NCBI RefSeq assembly: GCF_005144585.1 | Contig: NZ_SSMQ01000013.1 | Span: 1-64,000, forward strand | Direction of reading: 5' to 3' | Length of the DNA stretch: 64,000 nt | Origin: Polyangium fumosum | GTDB taxonomy: Bacteria > Myxococcota_A > Polyangia > Polyangiales > Polyangiaceae | Shown here: one piece after another, positions 7,794-17,840 of the stretch | Position numbering within the stretch: the stretch's first letter is position 1 | Layout of the letters: every line of letters starts with the position of its first letter | Translations under genes and position numbers: made by a program | Notes under the pieces: model-generated | What the model was told of the DNA's origin: nothing | What the model saw: the letters and a program-made list of their open reading frames with translations, nothing else | Databases searched by the model: none

Positions 7794-8630
7794 TCATTCC
7801 ACGCGGGCCGAGAGCGCGCGCACGAGTTCGACCGTGGCCTGCCCGAGGAGCCCGGTCTGCGCGAGTCCCTCGAAGGTCGCGGCGTGGGCCGCAAACGCCG
7901 CGCGGCAGTCACGGATCACGGGCACGGCGGCGAGGTGCGCCGCGACCAGGTCGTCGAGCAGGAAGAGCGGCCCGCCCTCCGCTTCGAGCGTCGCCTGGAT
8001 CCGGGCCTTCACCACCGCCTCGGGCTCGTCGGGCAGCTCTTCCAAGGACTCCTCGGCGATCACCTCGAGCCAGTCGCGGAGCGTCTCGCGCGAAGACACG
8101 GCGGGCATCGCGAGCAGATCCGCCATCGCGGCGACCGCCGCCGGGGCCGCCGAGGCGACCGTATGCTGGTGGGCCACGCACTCGCCCGCGAGCTCCGCGG
8201 CGTCCTCCGCCCACGCGGGGTCGACCGCGAGGCAGCGCCGCAAAAGCACGCCGACCATCGTCCCCGGGCCAAAGGCGCACGTAAAGCGCCACCAGGGCGC
8301 GCGCTCGATGGAGTCCGGGCTCGGGCTGGCGCGCGTAGGCTCACGGAAGGGCGCGAGATCGAGCCCCGAGGCCGCCAGGGTGGCGTCGAGCTCGGCGAGC
8401 GACGGCGCCCGCTCCGGCGGGAGCGGCCGCGTGGTCCAGTCCTCGTGCTCGTCGAAGGGCTCGACGGTCGAAACGCCGAGGAAGGTGCGGCCGAATTCCC
8501 CGGCGAGCCCGTCGCGGCGCGCGGCGGCGAGGGCTTGGGGCAGGCTCTCGCGATCGAGGAACTGCCAGGCCTCCTCGGTGCAGGTACCGTCGGGATGGCG
8601 GAAGGCGAGACCCATGATGTAGGAGGGCAT
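7794..8630 (-). CDS. Conserved hypothetical protein, mostly helical
   Basis: 278 residues, beginning PSYIMGLAFRHPDGTCTEEAWQFLDRE after the initiator Met (only its opening is listed). No signal peptide, membrane helix or catalytic signature. The composition (many Ala, Glu, Leu, Asp) and regular amphipathic stretches suggest an all-helical cytoplasmic protein. It stands alone: the next gene leftward converges on it and the lipoprotein at 8701 has its own signal. I do not recognise the family. Confidence 0.65.
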   Translation of the reverse strand: MPSYIMGLAFRHPDGTCTEEAWQFLDRESLPQALAAARRDGLAGEFGRTFLGVSTVEPFDEHEDWTTRPLPPERAPSLAELDATLAASGLDLAPFREPTRASPSPDSIERAPWWRFTCAFGPGTMVGVLLRRCLAVDPAWAEDAAELAGECVAHQHTVASAAPAAVAAMADLLAMPAVSSRETLRDWLEVIAEESLEELPDEPEAVVKARIQATLEAEGGPLFLLDDLVAAHLAAVPVIRDCRAAFAAHAATFEGLAQTGLLGQATVELVRALSARVE

Positions 8631-8700
8631 GGGGGCTCGTGTACCACGCGGACGGAGGGCGACGCAGCCGAACCGTGGGCCGAATCGAGCGCCCGTGCGC

Positions 8701-9876
8701 TCAGGGCGTGATGCTGAACCGCGTCGTCCAGCGCTGCGTCGTGCCCGGGATCGTCACGGAAAGCCGGCACTCGCCAGGGTCCCCGATCACGGCCACCGGC
8801 ATGATGCTGGACGCGAAGGGCTCGACGCCGCCCACGCTCGCCTCGCATTGCGCGGGCGTCGACGACGACGACGCGAACCAGGACTCCGGCATGTTCGCGC
8901 AGAGCTTTCCATGGGTGGTCATCGCCGCTTCGACGTGGAGATCGACGCCGTTGCTCTCCTCGGGGAGGAAGATCGAGTACGACGTGCCTTCCTCGATGGG
9001 CACGGAGACGTTGCCCTTGAGGGCGGCCTTGCGCAGGTAGAACGAGGCCTCGACGGACGTCAGCGCGTCGGGGCCCACCACCTCGAAGGCCTGCATTCCC
9101 TTCACCGGCAGCGTCGTGTCGACCGACACCGTGACCGTGCCTGGGCCCGCGGTCAGGTACGTCGAGCCAGGCCCCGGCGTCAGAGCTCCGTGCGACCGGA
9201 GCGTGAGGGCCACGGGCGCGGGCGCGTTGACCGGCGAAAAGGGGTTTTCCATTGCATCGAGCGGGCGCGCCGTCGGCGCCCACAATGGCGCGTCCGACGG
9301 CAGCACGAGGGTGTCCCAGCAGTCGGCGAGGCGCTGGTCGAACTGCTCGATCACGAAGCCGGCGACGGGTTTGACGTGCAGCACGAGCCGGTGCTGGAGC
9401 GGCACCGCCGTCGCCATCGATCCGTCGCCGGAGGGGCAATGCTGCTTCGTGATCTCGCCTTCGAGGAGCACGGTCACGGTGCCCTCCTCCCGTAGCTCGA
9501 TCGCGAGCGCGCCGTCGACGAGAGCGACCGTCGCGGCCGTCCCCTGCACGTCGGTGATCGACTGCCAGACCACCTGGCCCGGGGAGGTCGAGCAGTCGGA
9601 CGACAAGACGAAGCCGTTCTTCGCCACGAGCGTCACGTCGCGCGGGTAGCCATCGGAGAGCCCGTAGGTCACTTCGGTCTCTTCCTTCGCCAGCCCATTC
9701 ACGAGTTCGGCGTAGGCGACGACGTCGGACGACGACGCATACCTCGTGGGCAACGTCAGCGTGTGGATCGGCTTTGCGGGGCCAGACGGCGGCTCGGCAG
9801 CGTTCGGGGCGGGGTTGTCGGCGCAAGCGGCGAGGGCGAGGCCGAACATGAGCATGAGCGAGGCGAAGGGGCGCAT
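8701..9876 (-). CDS. Lipoprotein of unknown function
   Basis: 391 residues. The ATG at 9874-9876 gives a good lipoprotein signal (RPFASLMLMFGLALAAC), whereas the frame extending to 9972 would prepend unlike sequence. The mature protein is rich in Thr, Val and Ser, looks beta-stranded throughout, and has scattered cysteines; this fits an extracytoplasmic beta-sandwich protein. It diverges from the LysR gene at 9978 across a 100-base intergenic region, so that regulator might control it. Confidence 0.75.
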   Translation of the reverse strand: MRPFASLMLMFGLALAACADNPAPNAAEPPSGPAKPIHTLTLPTRYASSSDVVAYAELVNGLAKEETEVTYGLSDGYPRDVTLVAKNGFVLSSDCSTSPGQVVWQSITDVQGTAATVALVDGALAIELREEGTVTVLLEGEITKQHCPSGDGSMATAVPLQHRLVLHVKPVAGFVIEQFDQRLADCWDTLVLPSDAPLWAPTARPLDAMENPFSPVNAPAPVALTLRSHGALTPGPGSTYLTAGPGTVTVSVDTTLPVKGMQAFEVVGPDALTSVEASFYLRKAALKGNVSVPIEEGTSYSIFLPEESNGVDLHVEAAMTTHGKLCANMPESWFASSSSTPAQCEASVGGVEPFASSIMPVAVIGDPGECRLSVTIPGTTQRWTTRFSITP

Positions 9877-9977
9877 GAAAACCTCCAGGGGGCGAGGGGA
9901 CGCGGCAGGCGTAGCGCCCCGGAGGCCGGGGGAGAATGCACGTCGGCACCCGACGGCCGTGCAAGAATCCACAGCGT

Positions 9978-10850
9978 ATGAACTGGGACGATCTTCGCTT
10001 CGTCGCGGCGCTTTCGCGCGCCGGATCGCTCGCCAAGACGGCCGCGGCGCTCGGCGTCGACCACACCACGGTCGGCCGTCGTATCGAGGCCGCCGAGCGC
10101 GCGCTCGGCCTACGGCTGTTCACGCGCACCGCCGCCGGGTACGTGCTGACCCGCGACGGCGAGCGGATGCTCTCGCCCCTGCGCCAGGTCGAGGACGCGG
10201 TGCTCGCGCTGGAGCGCGGCGTCCACGCGCAGCGCGGCGCGCTGGAGGGCACGGTGCGGGTGACCTCGCCGGAGACCTTCGGCATTGCGTACCTGGCCCC
10301 GCGCCTCGCGCGGTTTGGCCGCCAGTACCCGGCGCTCTGCGTCGAGCTTTTGCCGGCAGGCGTGGTGCTCGACCTCAGCCGCAGCGAGGCCGAGCTGGCG
10401 CTGCGTTTTGTACGTACATCGCACGAGTCGTTGCGGGTCCGCCGCGTCGGCGAGGTGAGGCACGGCTTGTATGCGTCCGCCGCGTACCTGGCCCGGCATC
10501 CGGTGCGTGGTCCGGGGGATCTGCACGCGCACCCGCTGCTGCTGCCCTCGAGCGGCGTCGAAGTGGCCTGGCTCGAGCAGCTCTCGCCGGGCGTGCGGCC
10601 CGCCTTCGTGAGCGACGTGTCGCTGGCCCTCGCGGAGGCCGCCCAGGCCGACGCCGGGGTGGCGGTGCTGCCGAGGTTCTTGGGGGATCAGGCGCCGGGC
10701 CTGACGCACGTGCCCATGCCGCGCGAGCCGGGGCAACCGTTATGGTTGACCGTGCACCGCGACCTGCGGCAAACCCCGCGGGTGCGCGTGCTGGTCGATT
10801 TTCTGGTGGCCGCCCTGCGAGCCGACCGTGACGTCTTGCTCGGCGCCTAA
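9978..10850 (+). CDS. LysR-family transcriptional regulator
   Basis: 290 residues. The N-terminal winged helix-turn-helix is canonical (WDDLRFVAALSRAGSLAKTA, then LGVDHTTVGRRIEAAER), followed by the linker helix and a periplasmic-binding-like effector domain (GTVRVTSPETFGIAYLAPRL). The ATG at 9978 gives the standard LysR start; an upstream in-frame ATG at 9936 would add unconserved residues. Divergent from the lipoprotein gene at 9876. LysR proteins commonly regulate the divergent neighbour and themselves. Effector unknown. Confidence 0.93.
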   Translation: MNWDDLRFVAALSRAGSLAKTAAALGVDHTTVGRRIEAAERALGLRLFTRTAAGYVLTRDGERMLSPLRQVEDAVLALERGVHAQRGALEGTVRVTSPETFGIAYLAPRLARFGRQYPALCVELLPAGVVLDLSRSEAELALRFVRTSHESLRVRRVGEVRHGLYASAAYLARHPVRGPGDLHAHPLLLPSSGVEVAWLEQLSPGVRPAFVSDVSLALAEAAQADAGVAVLPRFLGDQAPGLTHVPMPREPGQPLWLTVHRDLRQTPRVRVLVDFLVAALRADRDVLLGA

Positions 10851-10963
10851 GCCTTTCGCCCTCGCGGGTGGTGGCCGGCCCCGATGTTGCAGCCTGCGCC
10901 CGGCATGCACCCCGGCCGCGTCCTTGCTTGTGCCGGGCTGTGCCTGGGAGGCGAGCTGGGATC

Positions 10964-11884
10964 ATGGACCTCACGAAGCGCATCGGACTTCTCGCGGCCC
11001 TCTTCCTCGTGGTCCTCGCCCCGGCCTGCAAGAACGCAGAGGTGACGGGCGGCCCGGGGGAGAACCTCGGGGGCGGTGGCACGGGTGGCACAGGGGGGGC
11101 GAGCGACGGCGGCGGGGGCACCGGCGGGTGCCAGGACCCTGCACCGTGTCCGGTGAGCTGTCCGGGGGACGGCACGCCGCCGGGAGGACCCTGCCTGGTC
11201 GAGGGCGAGGTGTGCGTGGATTTCGACGAATGCGGCTATGGCATGCGGGTGGCGTGCGAGGACGGGTTCTGGTCGACTTCCGTGCACGATCCCGGGCCCC
11301 ACGCGTGCGGGTGCGGCGCGCCCTGCATCGATCCCTGTCCTGAAGCGCAACCCGTGCCTGGCAGCGCGTGCGACGGCGATTTTTATGAGTGCTCCTACCC
11401 CGAGCCGATGTGCGACGGGAACGAGAATGTCGCGATGTGCAAGGGCGGGACGTGGGTCCTCAGCTATCACGGCTGCCTGAAGCCGTGCCCGGATACGCTG
11501 CCGGCCGAAGGCACGCCCTGCAATGCATGTTGTGCGTCGAGCACCTGTGCCTACCTCGACACGAGCGGCTGCCCCGCGCAGATCGCCTGTGAGAACGGCG
11601 TATGGGCTTCAAGCGCAGCGTCCTGCACGCCGAGCTCGGCGTGCGCCACCCTGGACAAGGGCCCGTGCAGCCATGCCCAGGGGTGTCGATGGATGCAATG
11701 GATGCCCATCGGCACGTGTGACTCCTTGCCCGAGGGTGGTTTCCCGCAGGGCTGTTATCCGGTGGCCGACTGCGCCTCGGACGCGGACTGCAAGGGCGGG
11801 ACGTGCAAGGCCGTCGCGGTCGACCCTTGCCCCGACGGCGATTGCAACATGTGCGCGGACCTGGCGCATCTCTGCGTGCCCTGA
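10964..11884 (+). CDS. Cys-rich lipoprotein with Gly-rich linker
   Basis: 306 residues from the ATG at 10964. Lipoprotein signal (TKRIGLLAALFLVVLAPAC), then a flexible linker (GGGGTGGTGGASDGGGGTGG) and a region with more than thirty cysteines in CxxC, CxxxC and CxxxxC spacing, including CASDADCKGGTC, similar in style to the small lipoprotein at 4774. Probably a disulfide-rich surface protein. The gene ends one base before the 43-bp tandem array begins. Confidence 0.78.
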   Translation: MDLTKRIGLLAALFLVVLAPACKNAEVTGGPGENLGGGGTGGTGGASDGGGGTGGCQDPAPCPVSCPGDGTPPGGPCLVEGEVCVDFDECGYGMRVACEDGFWSTSVHDPGPHACGCGAPCIDPCPEAQPVPGSACDGDFYECSYPEPMCDGNENVAMCKGGTWVLSYHGCLKPCPDTLPAEGTPCNACCASSTCAYLDTSGCPAQIACENGVWASSAASCTPSSACATLDKGPCSHAQGCRWMQWMPIGTCDSLPEGGFPQGCYPVADCASDADCKGGTCKAVAVDPCPDGDCNMCADLAHLCVP

Positions 11885-12358
11885 TCGACCCGCCTTCGAG
11901 AGGGTCGTGACCCTCCCGCATGGCAGGTCGAGCCCCCTCCGAGAGGGTAACGAGCGTCCCGCAAGTGCCGTCGACAAGCCTTCGAGAGGGTCACGACGGT
12001 CCCGCAAGTCTCGTCGACCCCCCTCCGAGAGGGGTGTGACCCTCCCGCATGCCTCGTCGAGCCCCCTCCGAGAGGGTCACGATCGTCCCGCAAGCCCCGT
12101 CGACATGCTTCCGAGAGGGTCGTGACCCTCCCGCAGGCCTCGTCGACCCCCCTCGGAGAGGGTCGTGACCGTCCCGCAAGTCCCGTCGACAACGCCTTCG
12201 CGAGGGTCATGACCCTCCCGCAGGCCTCGTCGAGCCCCCTCCGAGAGGGGTGTGGCTGTCTTGCAAGCCCCGTCGACATGTCTCCGCGAGGGGCGCGACC
12301 GTCCCGCAGGTCTGCTCGACCCGGCTCGGAGAGGGTCACGACCCTCCCGCGGCCAAGG
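11885..12358. repeat. Tandem array: 11 copies of a 43-bp unit
   Basis: Eleven head-to-tail units, ten of 43 bp and one of 44 bp (the eighth, from 12186). Each opens TCGAC or TCGAG, then a variable 7-8 bases, then CGAGAGGGTC, a 1-4 base variable centre, GACCCTCCCGCA or GACCGTCCCGCA, and a short GCCTCG-like end. Each unit contains a dyad of the form GAGGGTC/GACCCTC. 43 is not a multiple of three and all frames are degenerate, so it is non-coding. There are no spacers, so it is not a CRISPR. It begins directly after the lipoprotein stop and ends about 60 bases before the next gene. Confidence 0.93.
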
Positions 12359-12419
12359 ACCTGCGCCCCTCCCAGCGGCTCCGCTGTCCCGCCGCACCCC
12401 CTCGCGACGCCGATGAGGG

Positions 12420-13019
12420 ATGGGGAAGGTGCTCACGACGAACATGTCGTCCGGAGATCACAACTTCACGAGCAACGTCGTGCTGCAAGCGGTCACGCCT
12501 TCCTCCATCCAGCCGTCGCAGCTCACCATGACCACCCAGATCCTGCTGAACGACCCCGTGATGAGCGGTGTGACGCAGAGAGTCACCGCATACTTCTGGA
12601 CGATGCCCGTCGGGCTGGAGATCTACTCCATCACGCACGTGGGTGAGCCGAAGCTCTTCTTCGTCAGAAAGGACCAAGGCCAGCTTTTGCGCGGGAGAGG
12701 GTATCCATCCGATATCAACATGCTCGTGTACACGTCGTATGGCGACTTCAATATTTTCGGGTGGCAATACCGCATCACCATCGCGAAGAACCAGTTCGCC
12801 GTGGATGTGCTCCGTGTAAACCCCTTTAGTGCCGTAAAATCCACCTGGAATACGGGTGTGGTGTTTTCCGTCATCGACATGTACGGCAACGAGCACCGGT
12901 ACCGCGTCGATCCATCGAGCGACGACTCGACCGTGACCATCGCCCCTGGTCCAAGGTCAATCGAACTGCCCCAGGCTGAGCCGGCGCATGCAGAGCTCGC
13001 GCACGAGGGGGAAGCGTAA
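12420..13019 (+). CDS. Unknown protein, partner of the RHS gene
   Basis: 199 residues, starting at the ATG at 12420 (a second Met lies nine codons in). No signal or membrane helix. It looks like a beta-rich protein (QPSQLTMTTQILLNDPV, YGDFNIFGWQYRITI, VVFSVIDMYGNEHRYRV). It ends three bases before the start of the RHS gene, so the two form an operon. In Tc-like and RHS systems such adjacent small proteins can be chaperones, adaptors or companion subunits. I recognise no family here. Confidence 0.65.
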   Translation: MGKVLTTNMSSGDHNFTSNVVLQAVTPSSIQPSQLTMTTQILLNDPVMSGVTQRVTAYFWTMPVGLEIYSITHVGEPKLFFVRKDQGQLLRGRGYPSDINMLVYTSYGDFNIFGWQYRITIAKNQFAVDVLRVNPFSAVKSTWNTGVVFSVIDMYGNEHRYRVDPSSDDSTVTIAPGPRSIELPQAEPAHAELAHEGEA

Positions 13020-13022
13020 GCC

Positions 13023-16000
13023 ATGAGCGTATCCATTTACTCTAACGCGTTCAATTTCGGCTCGTACCTGAGCGGCGCGGTGGACCCGCGGACCGGGCAG
13101 TATTCGGTCGCCATTCCCTTCGTGCAGATCCGGCCGCCCAACCTGGATGATCTGAGCCGCAGCATCGGGATCACCTTTTCGGCGCTGCGCCTCGAGAACC
13201 GAGGGTTCGGTATCGGCTGGTCGATGAGCCTGTGCTCGCTGGATCTGACGAACAATCAGAATGTGCTCACGCTCTCCGATGGCCGGTCATTCCAGGGCAA
13301 CAGCCTGCCGCCGGACGGCTACGATCTCACCTTCAAGGATCAGAAGCTCAAGGACTTCCGCGTCACCAAGATCGACGCCAACACGTTCGACGTCATCTCC
13401 AAGGACGGCGTGGTGGAGCGGCTGGTCAAAGGGGGGGGGCGAGCTCATCGCCCGGCTCTCGCTCCTGCGCTTCCCCAGCGGCGAGACCTTTCAATATTCC
13501 TATGATCATCAGGTCAATGGCGTCTCTTATCTGACCAAGATCGTCTTCGTTCAGACCGGGGAGACCTACCTGGAGATCACCTACCAGGGTTTCAACGCGC
13601 GCCAGGTGACCTATCCGGTCGACCATGGCAAGACGGCGCGGATCCAGCTCGATCACCAGAACGACTTGCTCACGTCGGTGACCCTGCCCCATGACGCCGG
13701 CCAGAGCGGGGGCAGCGCCGCGGCGTTGCCCAGGTACACGATTTCGTACCGTCTCCTCCTCGGGGCTTTTCAGGGCATCGACCGGCTACGGAGCCCCACC
13801 GGCTCGGTTGAGACGCTCCAGTACAAGGAGCAGGGGCACAAGCTCAACGGCGGTGGTTACATCCCCTTCGTCCTCTCGCACGAAGTGGCGCCCGGGCGTG
13901 GCCAACCGGGCACGAGGAAGACCTACAGCTTCAGCCAGGACCAGAATTTCCTCGGGTATGCCTCAGGGGCGCCCGTGTTCAGGCCGGGCGAGGACAATCT
14001 GTATCTGGTGCTGGGGAACTATACCTACAAGAGCACGGAGTATGTCCTCGAGAACGGGAGCAATCTCTCCATCACCGAGCGCGAGTTCAACCGGTTTCAT
14101 CTCTTGACCAAAGAGGGGAAGACCCAGCAAGGGACCCGGACGTCGACCGAGATCACCTACAATGAGATCGCGGGGCAGAGCTTCTCCCAGCAGCCGGCGA
14201 ATTTGCAGCAGCCGCGGGTCGTGACCAAGCGGTACGAGAACATCCAGCCCTATGCCTCCCGCGACGAGCGAACCGAGACGGAGACGGACGAATACGGCAA
14301 TCCCCTGAGCCAGCTCGATCCGACCGGGGTGAAGACGCCCTTCACGTACTACGCGAAGGGCGGGGAACCGGGATGCCCGGCGGATCCCTTCGGCTTCGTG
14401 CGCTACGTGAAGCGCGCCACCGTGACCCCCGGGGCGGCCGGATCGACGACCCCCAAGGTCACGGACTACACCTACCTGGAGACGTCGACCTTGGGTCAGG
14501 CGCCCGCGCGTTATTTCGTGAACAAGGCGACGGAGACGTTCGGTGGTCGAACACACCACGTCCCCGGGCACCTCGTCCGCGGCCACGCGGCGCTACGAGT
14601 ACAGCTTCCCCGGCGGTGACGAGACCGGCCGCTGGCCCGTGCTGACGGAGACGGACCCGCAGGGGGTCGGCAAGAGGGTCCATTTCGACGGCCTGGGTCG
14701 CGTCGCCGCCGAAGAGGCGCAGGATGACGTGAGCGGCTCGAGCGCCCCGGGGGCGTATCGCCTGGTGACGGAGAGGTTTTATGACGTGCTCGGCCGGACC
14801 GTCTCGGAGAAGCGCCACGATTGGTGGTGGAACGCCGGGCAGACAGCGCGTACCGAGACGATCCACGAGACCCGGTTCGAGCACGACGGCTGGGACCGGC
14901 TCCGGCGGACGGTCTTCGCCGACGGTCACGCCGAGCTGACGATCCACGATGTCGTCGCCAGGACGGTGAGGACGGGCATCGAGGGGGAGGGCAACATCCT
15001 CACGGTGCTCGATGCCTTCGGCAATCCGCTGACCAGCACCCAGGTTCATGCGAACGGCGTCACGTACGCCACCTGGCGCAACCAGTACGATGGTTTCGGG
15101 CGGAAGATCAGCGAGCAGGACGCGCTCGGGAACACGACCCGGTACAGCTACGACCTCTTCGACCGCGTGACCGAGAGAACCCTGCCGGAGAACACCCAGG
15201 TGCGGGTCCAGTACGCGGATTTCAGCGCCCACGACCTGATGGTGAGCTTGACGGTGGACGGCACCAGCTTCGGCACGCGCAGCTACGACGGCCTGGGTCG
15301 GGTGACCACGGCAGGCGTGGGCGGACGCACCACCAGGTACGCCTATCAAGGAGGCGGCGACAAGCCTTCCCAGGTGACCACGCCCAAAGGCAACGTGCTG
15401 GCGATGGCGTACGCGCCCGTCCTGGGGGGGCGGCTCGTCGGCGTCACCGGGCCCGACGTCTCCTCCCAGTATCAGCTCGATGGGCGGACCACGGCCCTCA
15501 CGCAGGCGAAGAGCGGCGACTTCATCCAGGACCTCCGCTACTTCGCCTCGGGGCTCTCGCGCAGCTCGTCCGAGCAGGCCATCCCGCGCCTCGGGCGGGG
15601 CAGCGTGACCACGAGCTACGCCTACAGCATGGCCGGTCGGATCCAGACCTTCGTCGACGGTTCCGGCAATGCGCACACGCGTGAATACGACAGCCAAGGC
15701 CGCTTGAAGTCCTGCCAGCAGGGCAACCGCAGGGCGAGCTTCGGGTACGATGCCAAGAGCCGCCCGAAGAGCATCGTGGTGGAGGACGCCGCCCAGAGAA
15801 CGAGCCTGACCACCAGCTTGACCTACGACGATTTCGGTCGCGAGACCCTGCGGGTTACCTCGGGCGCATCCTCCACGCGGATCGAGACGAGTTACTTCGC
15901 CAACGGTCAGGTCAGCGGCCGGGTCACGACCGAGGGCGGCGTGGTCCTGCGTAACGAGAGCTACGTCTACGACAAGCGGAGCCGCCTCCAGCAGTACCGT

Positions 16001-17563
16001 TGCGCGGGGAGTCAGCCGCCGCGCGATGCTCGCGGGCGCGCGGTGCTGGCGCAGCAGTTCACCTTCGACAAGTGGAGCAACATCACGCGGCGCGAGACGA
16101 CCTTCACCGAGGGTGTGGAGGTCACGACCTACCAGTTCAGCGCCCAGGACCCGACCCAGCTCTCCGCCGTCGTGCAGAATGGCCAGACCATCGCCCTCGC
16201 CTACGACGCCGCGGGGAACCTGACGCGGGACGAGCGGGGCCAGGAGCTCGAATACGACAGCCAGAACCGGCTCATCCGGGTGCGGAACAGCCATGGGCAG
16301 TTGCTGAGCGAGTACCACTACGACGCGATGGGCAAGCTGGTGGCGCAGTCCCTGCCCAGCGGCGGTCACGCCCAGCGGTACTACCAGGGCGAGATCGTCA
16401 GCAACCAGACCCTGGACGATCGAACGATCACGTACCTGGGCGCAGAGGGCCAGTATTTCGCGCAGGAGGAGCGGCAAGGCGCCACCACCCGCGGGCAGCT
16501 CTTCGTGACCAACAGGGAGCACAGCCTGGTGGCGTCGGTGGACGCCGGGAGCACCGAGGACGTCCGCTACACCCCTTACGGCGAGCGCAGCACCTCGGGG
16601 GAGGGAAGGATCGTGATCGGGTTCAATGGCGAGAGCGTGGATCCGGTCACCGGGTGGTATTTCCTGGGCAATGGGTATCGCGTCGATAACCCCACGCTCA
16701 TGCGCTTCCATAGCCCGGACGGCTGGAGTCCCTTCGGGCAAGGAGGGGTGAACCCGTACGTGTACAGCGCCGGCGATCCCACCGGACATCTGAGCTTAAA
16801 GGCCTGGCTGAACATCGGCCTCGCCGTGATCGGGATCGCGGTGGGTATCGTCACGTTGGGGGCGGGGGCGGCCGTCAGCGCGGCGGCCATCGCCGCGACG
16901 ACGCTGGGGATGGCGTCCAGCGCCGTGAGCATCGCCGGGGCGGTCCTCGAAGACAACGAGAAGGCGTCTTCGATCCTGGGCTGGGTATCGCTCGGGCTCG
17001 GGGTCGCCAGCGTGGGCGCCGGGATCACCGCGTTCGCCCGATCCACGGCGTCCGTTGTCTCCGCCGGAGCGAAGGCCGCCCAGACCGTCAAGAACGAGGT
17101 GGCAGGGATCACCGAGAGTCTGGTGAGCAAATCCCTGGCGGTTTCTCGGGGCAAAACCATTGCGATGGCGGTGGAAGGGATCGGCCACGCCGCGGATGTG
17201 GTCTCCAAAGGCACAGGGATCGCCGCCAACTTCGTTGAGAATGAAAAAATCGCAAACATCCTCAACTGGGTATCTGTAGGGACCGGGGCCGTCCCCACCG
17301 CCCTGGGCGGCGGTGGCCTGATCAAGTCGGGGCTGACCAAAGGCAGCACCGAGAGCCCAGCGCTCCACGCCGCGCCGACCGGGAGCCGAGCCTCCAGCTC
17401 CGACGTCGCGCTGCTGGCCGCGCGGCCGCTCCGCGCCGATACCCCGTTCCGGGTGAGCTCGGATCGCTTCAACAACGCCTACAACATCTTGCCCATCTCG
17501 CCGCACGGGCTCTTCCGCAATGCGGAGATCGAAGTCGAGAGCCTCTTCGTCACGCGACTATGA
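13023..17563 (+). pseudogene. RHS/YD-repeat protein (Tc-toxin C-like), two frameshifts
   Basis: The coding content spans three frames in order. 13023 to about 13435 starts SVSIYSNAFNFGSYLSGAVD. The frame then changes at a run of nine G (13431-13439) to one reading ELIARLSLLRFPSGETFQYSY and on to about 14540. A second +1 change at TTCGGTGG (about 14540-14546) opens the frame VVEHTTSPGTSSAATRRYEYSF, which ends at 17563. Joined length is about 1510 residues. It has many YD repeats (YDGLGRVTT, YDSQGRLKSC, YDAAGNLTRDE), then the RHS core (DPVTGWYFLGNGYR, SPDGWSPFGQGG, DPTGH) of the TccC type, then about 255 residues containing a long Gly/Ala hydrophobic stretch. That tail is the usual place of the variable toxin. 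It may be a decayed gene, a phase-variable gene or an assembly error. Confidence 0.8.
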
Positions 17564-17588
17564 AGCTCCCGTCACGTTAGAAAACCCC

Positions 17589-17614
17589 GGGGGGCGAGGA
17601 ATGCCTCGCCCCCC
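17589..17614. terminator. Strong hairpin after the RHS gene
   Basis: Arms GGGGGGCGAGG and CCTCGCCCCCC pair perfectly over 11 bp with loop AATG, 25 bases after the RHS stop. There is no U-tract, so this is a terminator-like or RNA-stabilising hairpin rather than a classical intrinsic terminator. It lies between convergent genes and may serve both. Confidence 0.6.
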
Positions 17615-17770
17615 CGGCGAGAGCGCCCCTCTCGACCAGCTCCGCGCCGTCGAGCGCGACGCCGTCGAGCGCCCGCGAGAGCAAAGAAGAGCTAGAGCCG
17701 TTGGGGGGCTCACGTGGTTCGTGATGGAACCAAGGATCCGCCACGCCGTGGAAAGCGGGCCGGGGGGGAG

Positions 17771-17834
17771 GGTGGGGGAGGCTGAGGGTGGGGGAGGCGG
17801 AGGGTGGGGGAGGCGGAGGGTGGGGGAGGCGGAG
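17771..17834. repeat. Four tandem copies of a 16-bp G-rich unit
   Basis: Unit GGTGGGGGAGGCGGAG repeated four times (the first copy has GGCTGAG). It lies just beyond the stop of the leftward gene at 17841. Four or more G runs on one strand could form a G-quadruplex. Non-coding. Confidence 0.85.
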
Positions 17835-17840
17835 GGACGC

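Noticed and set aside
7374-8711. A + strand frame with long Gly-Ser repeats
   Set aside because: It runs through the hexamer array and antisense to the gene at 7794-8630. It has no start context and is not a surface protein gene.
11885-12358. CRISPR array
   Set aside because: The repeats are contiguous with no unique spacers, and no cas genes are in the window.
17771-17834. Coding Gly/Glu repeat
   Set aside because: It lies beyond the stop of the gene at 17841 and outside any plausible gene; it is a G-rich tandem repeat only.
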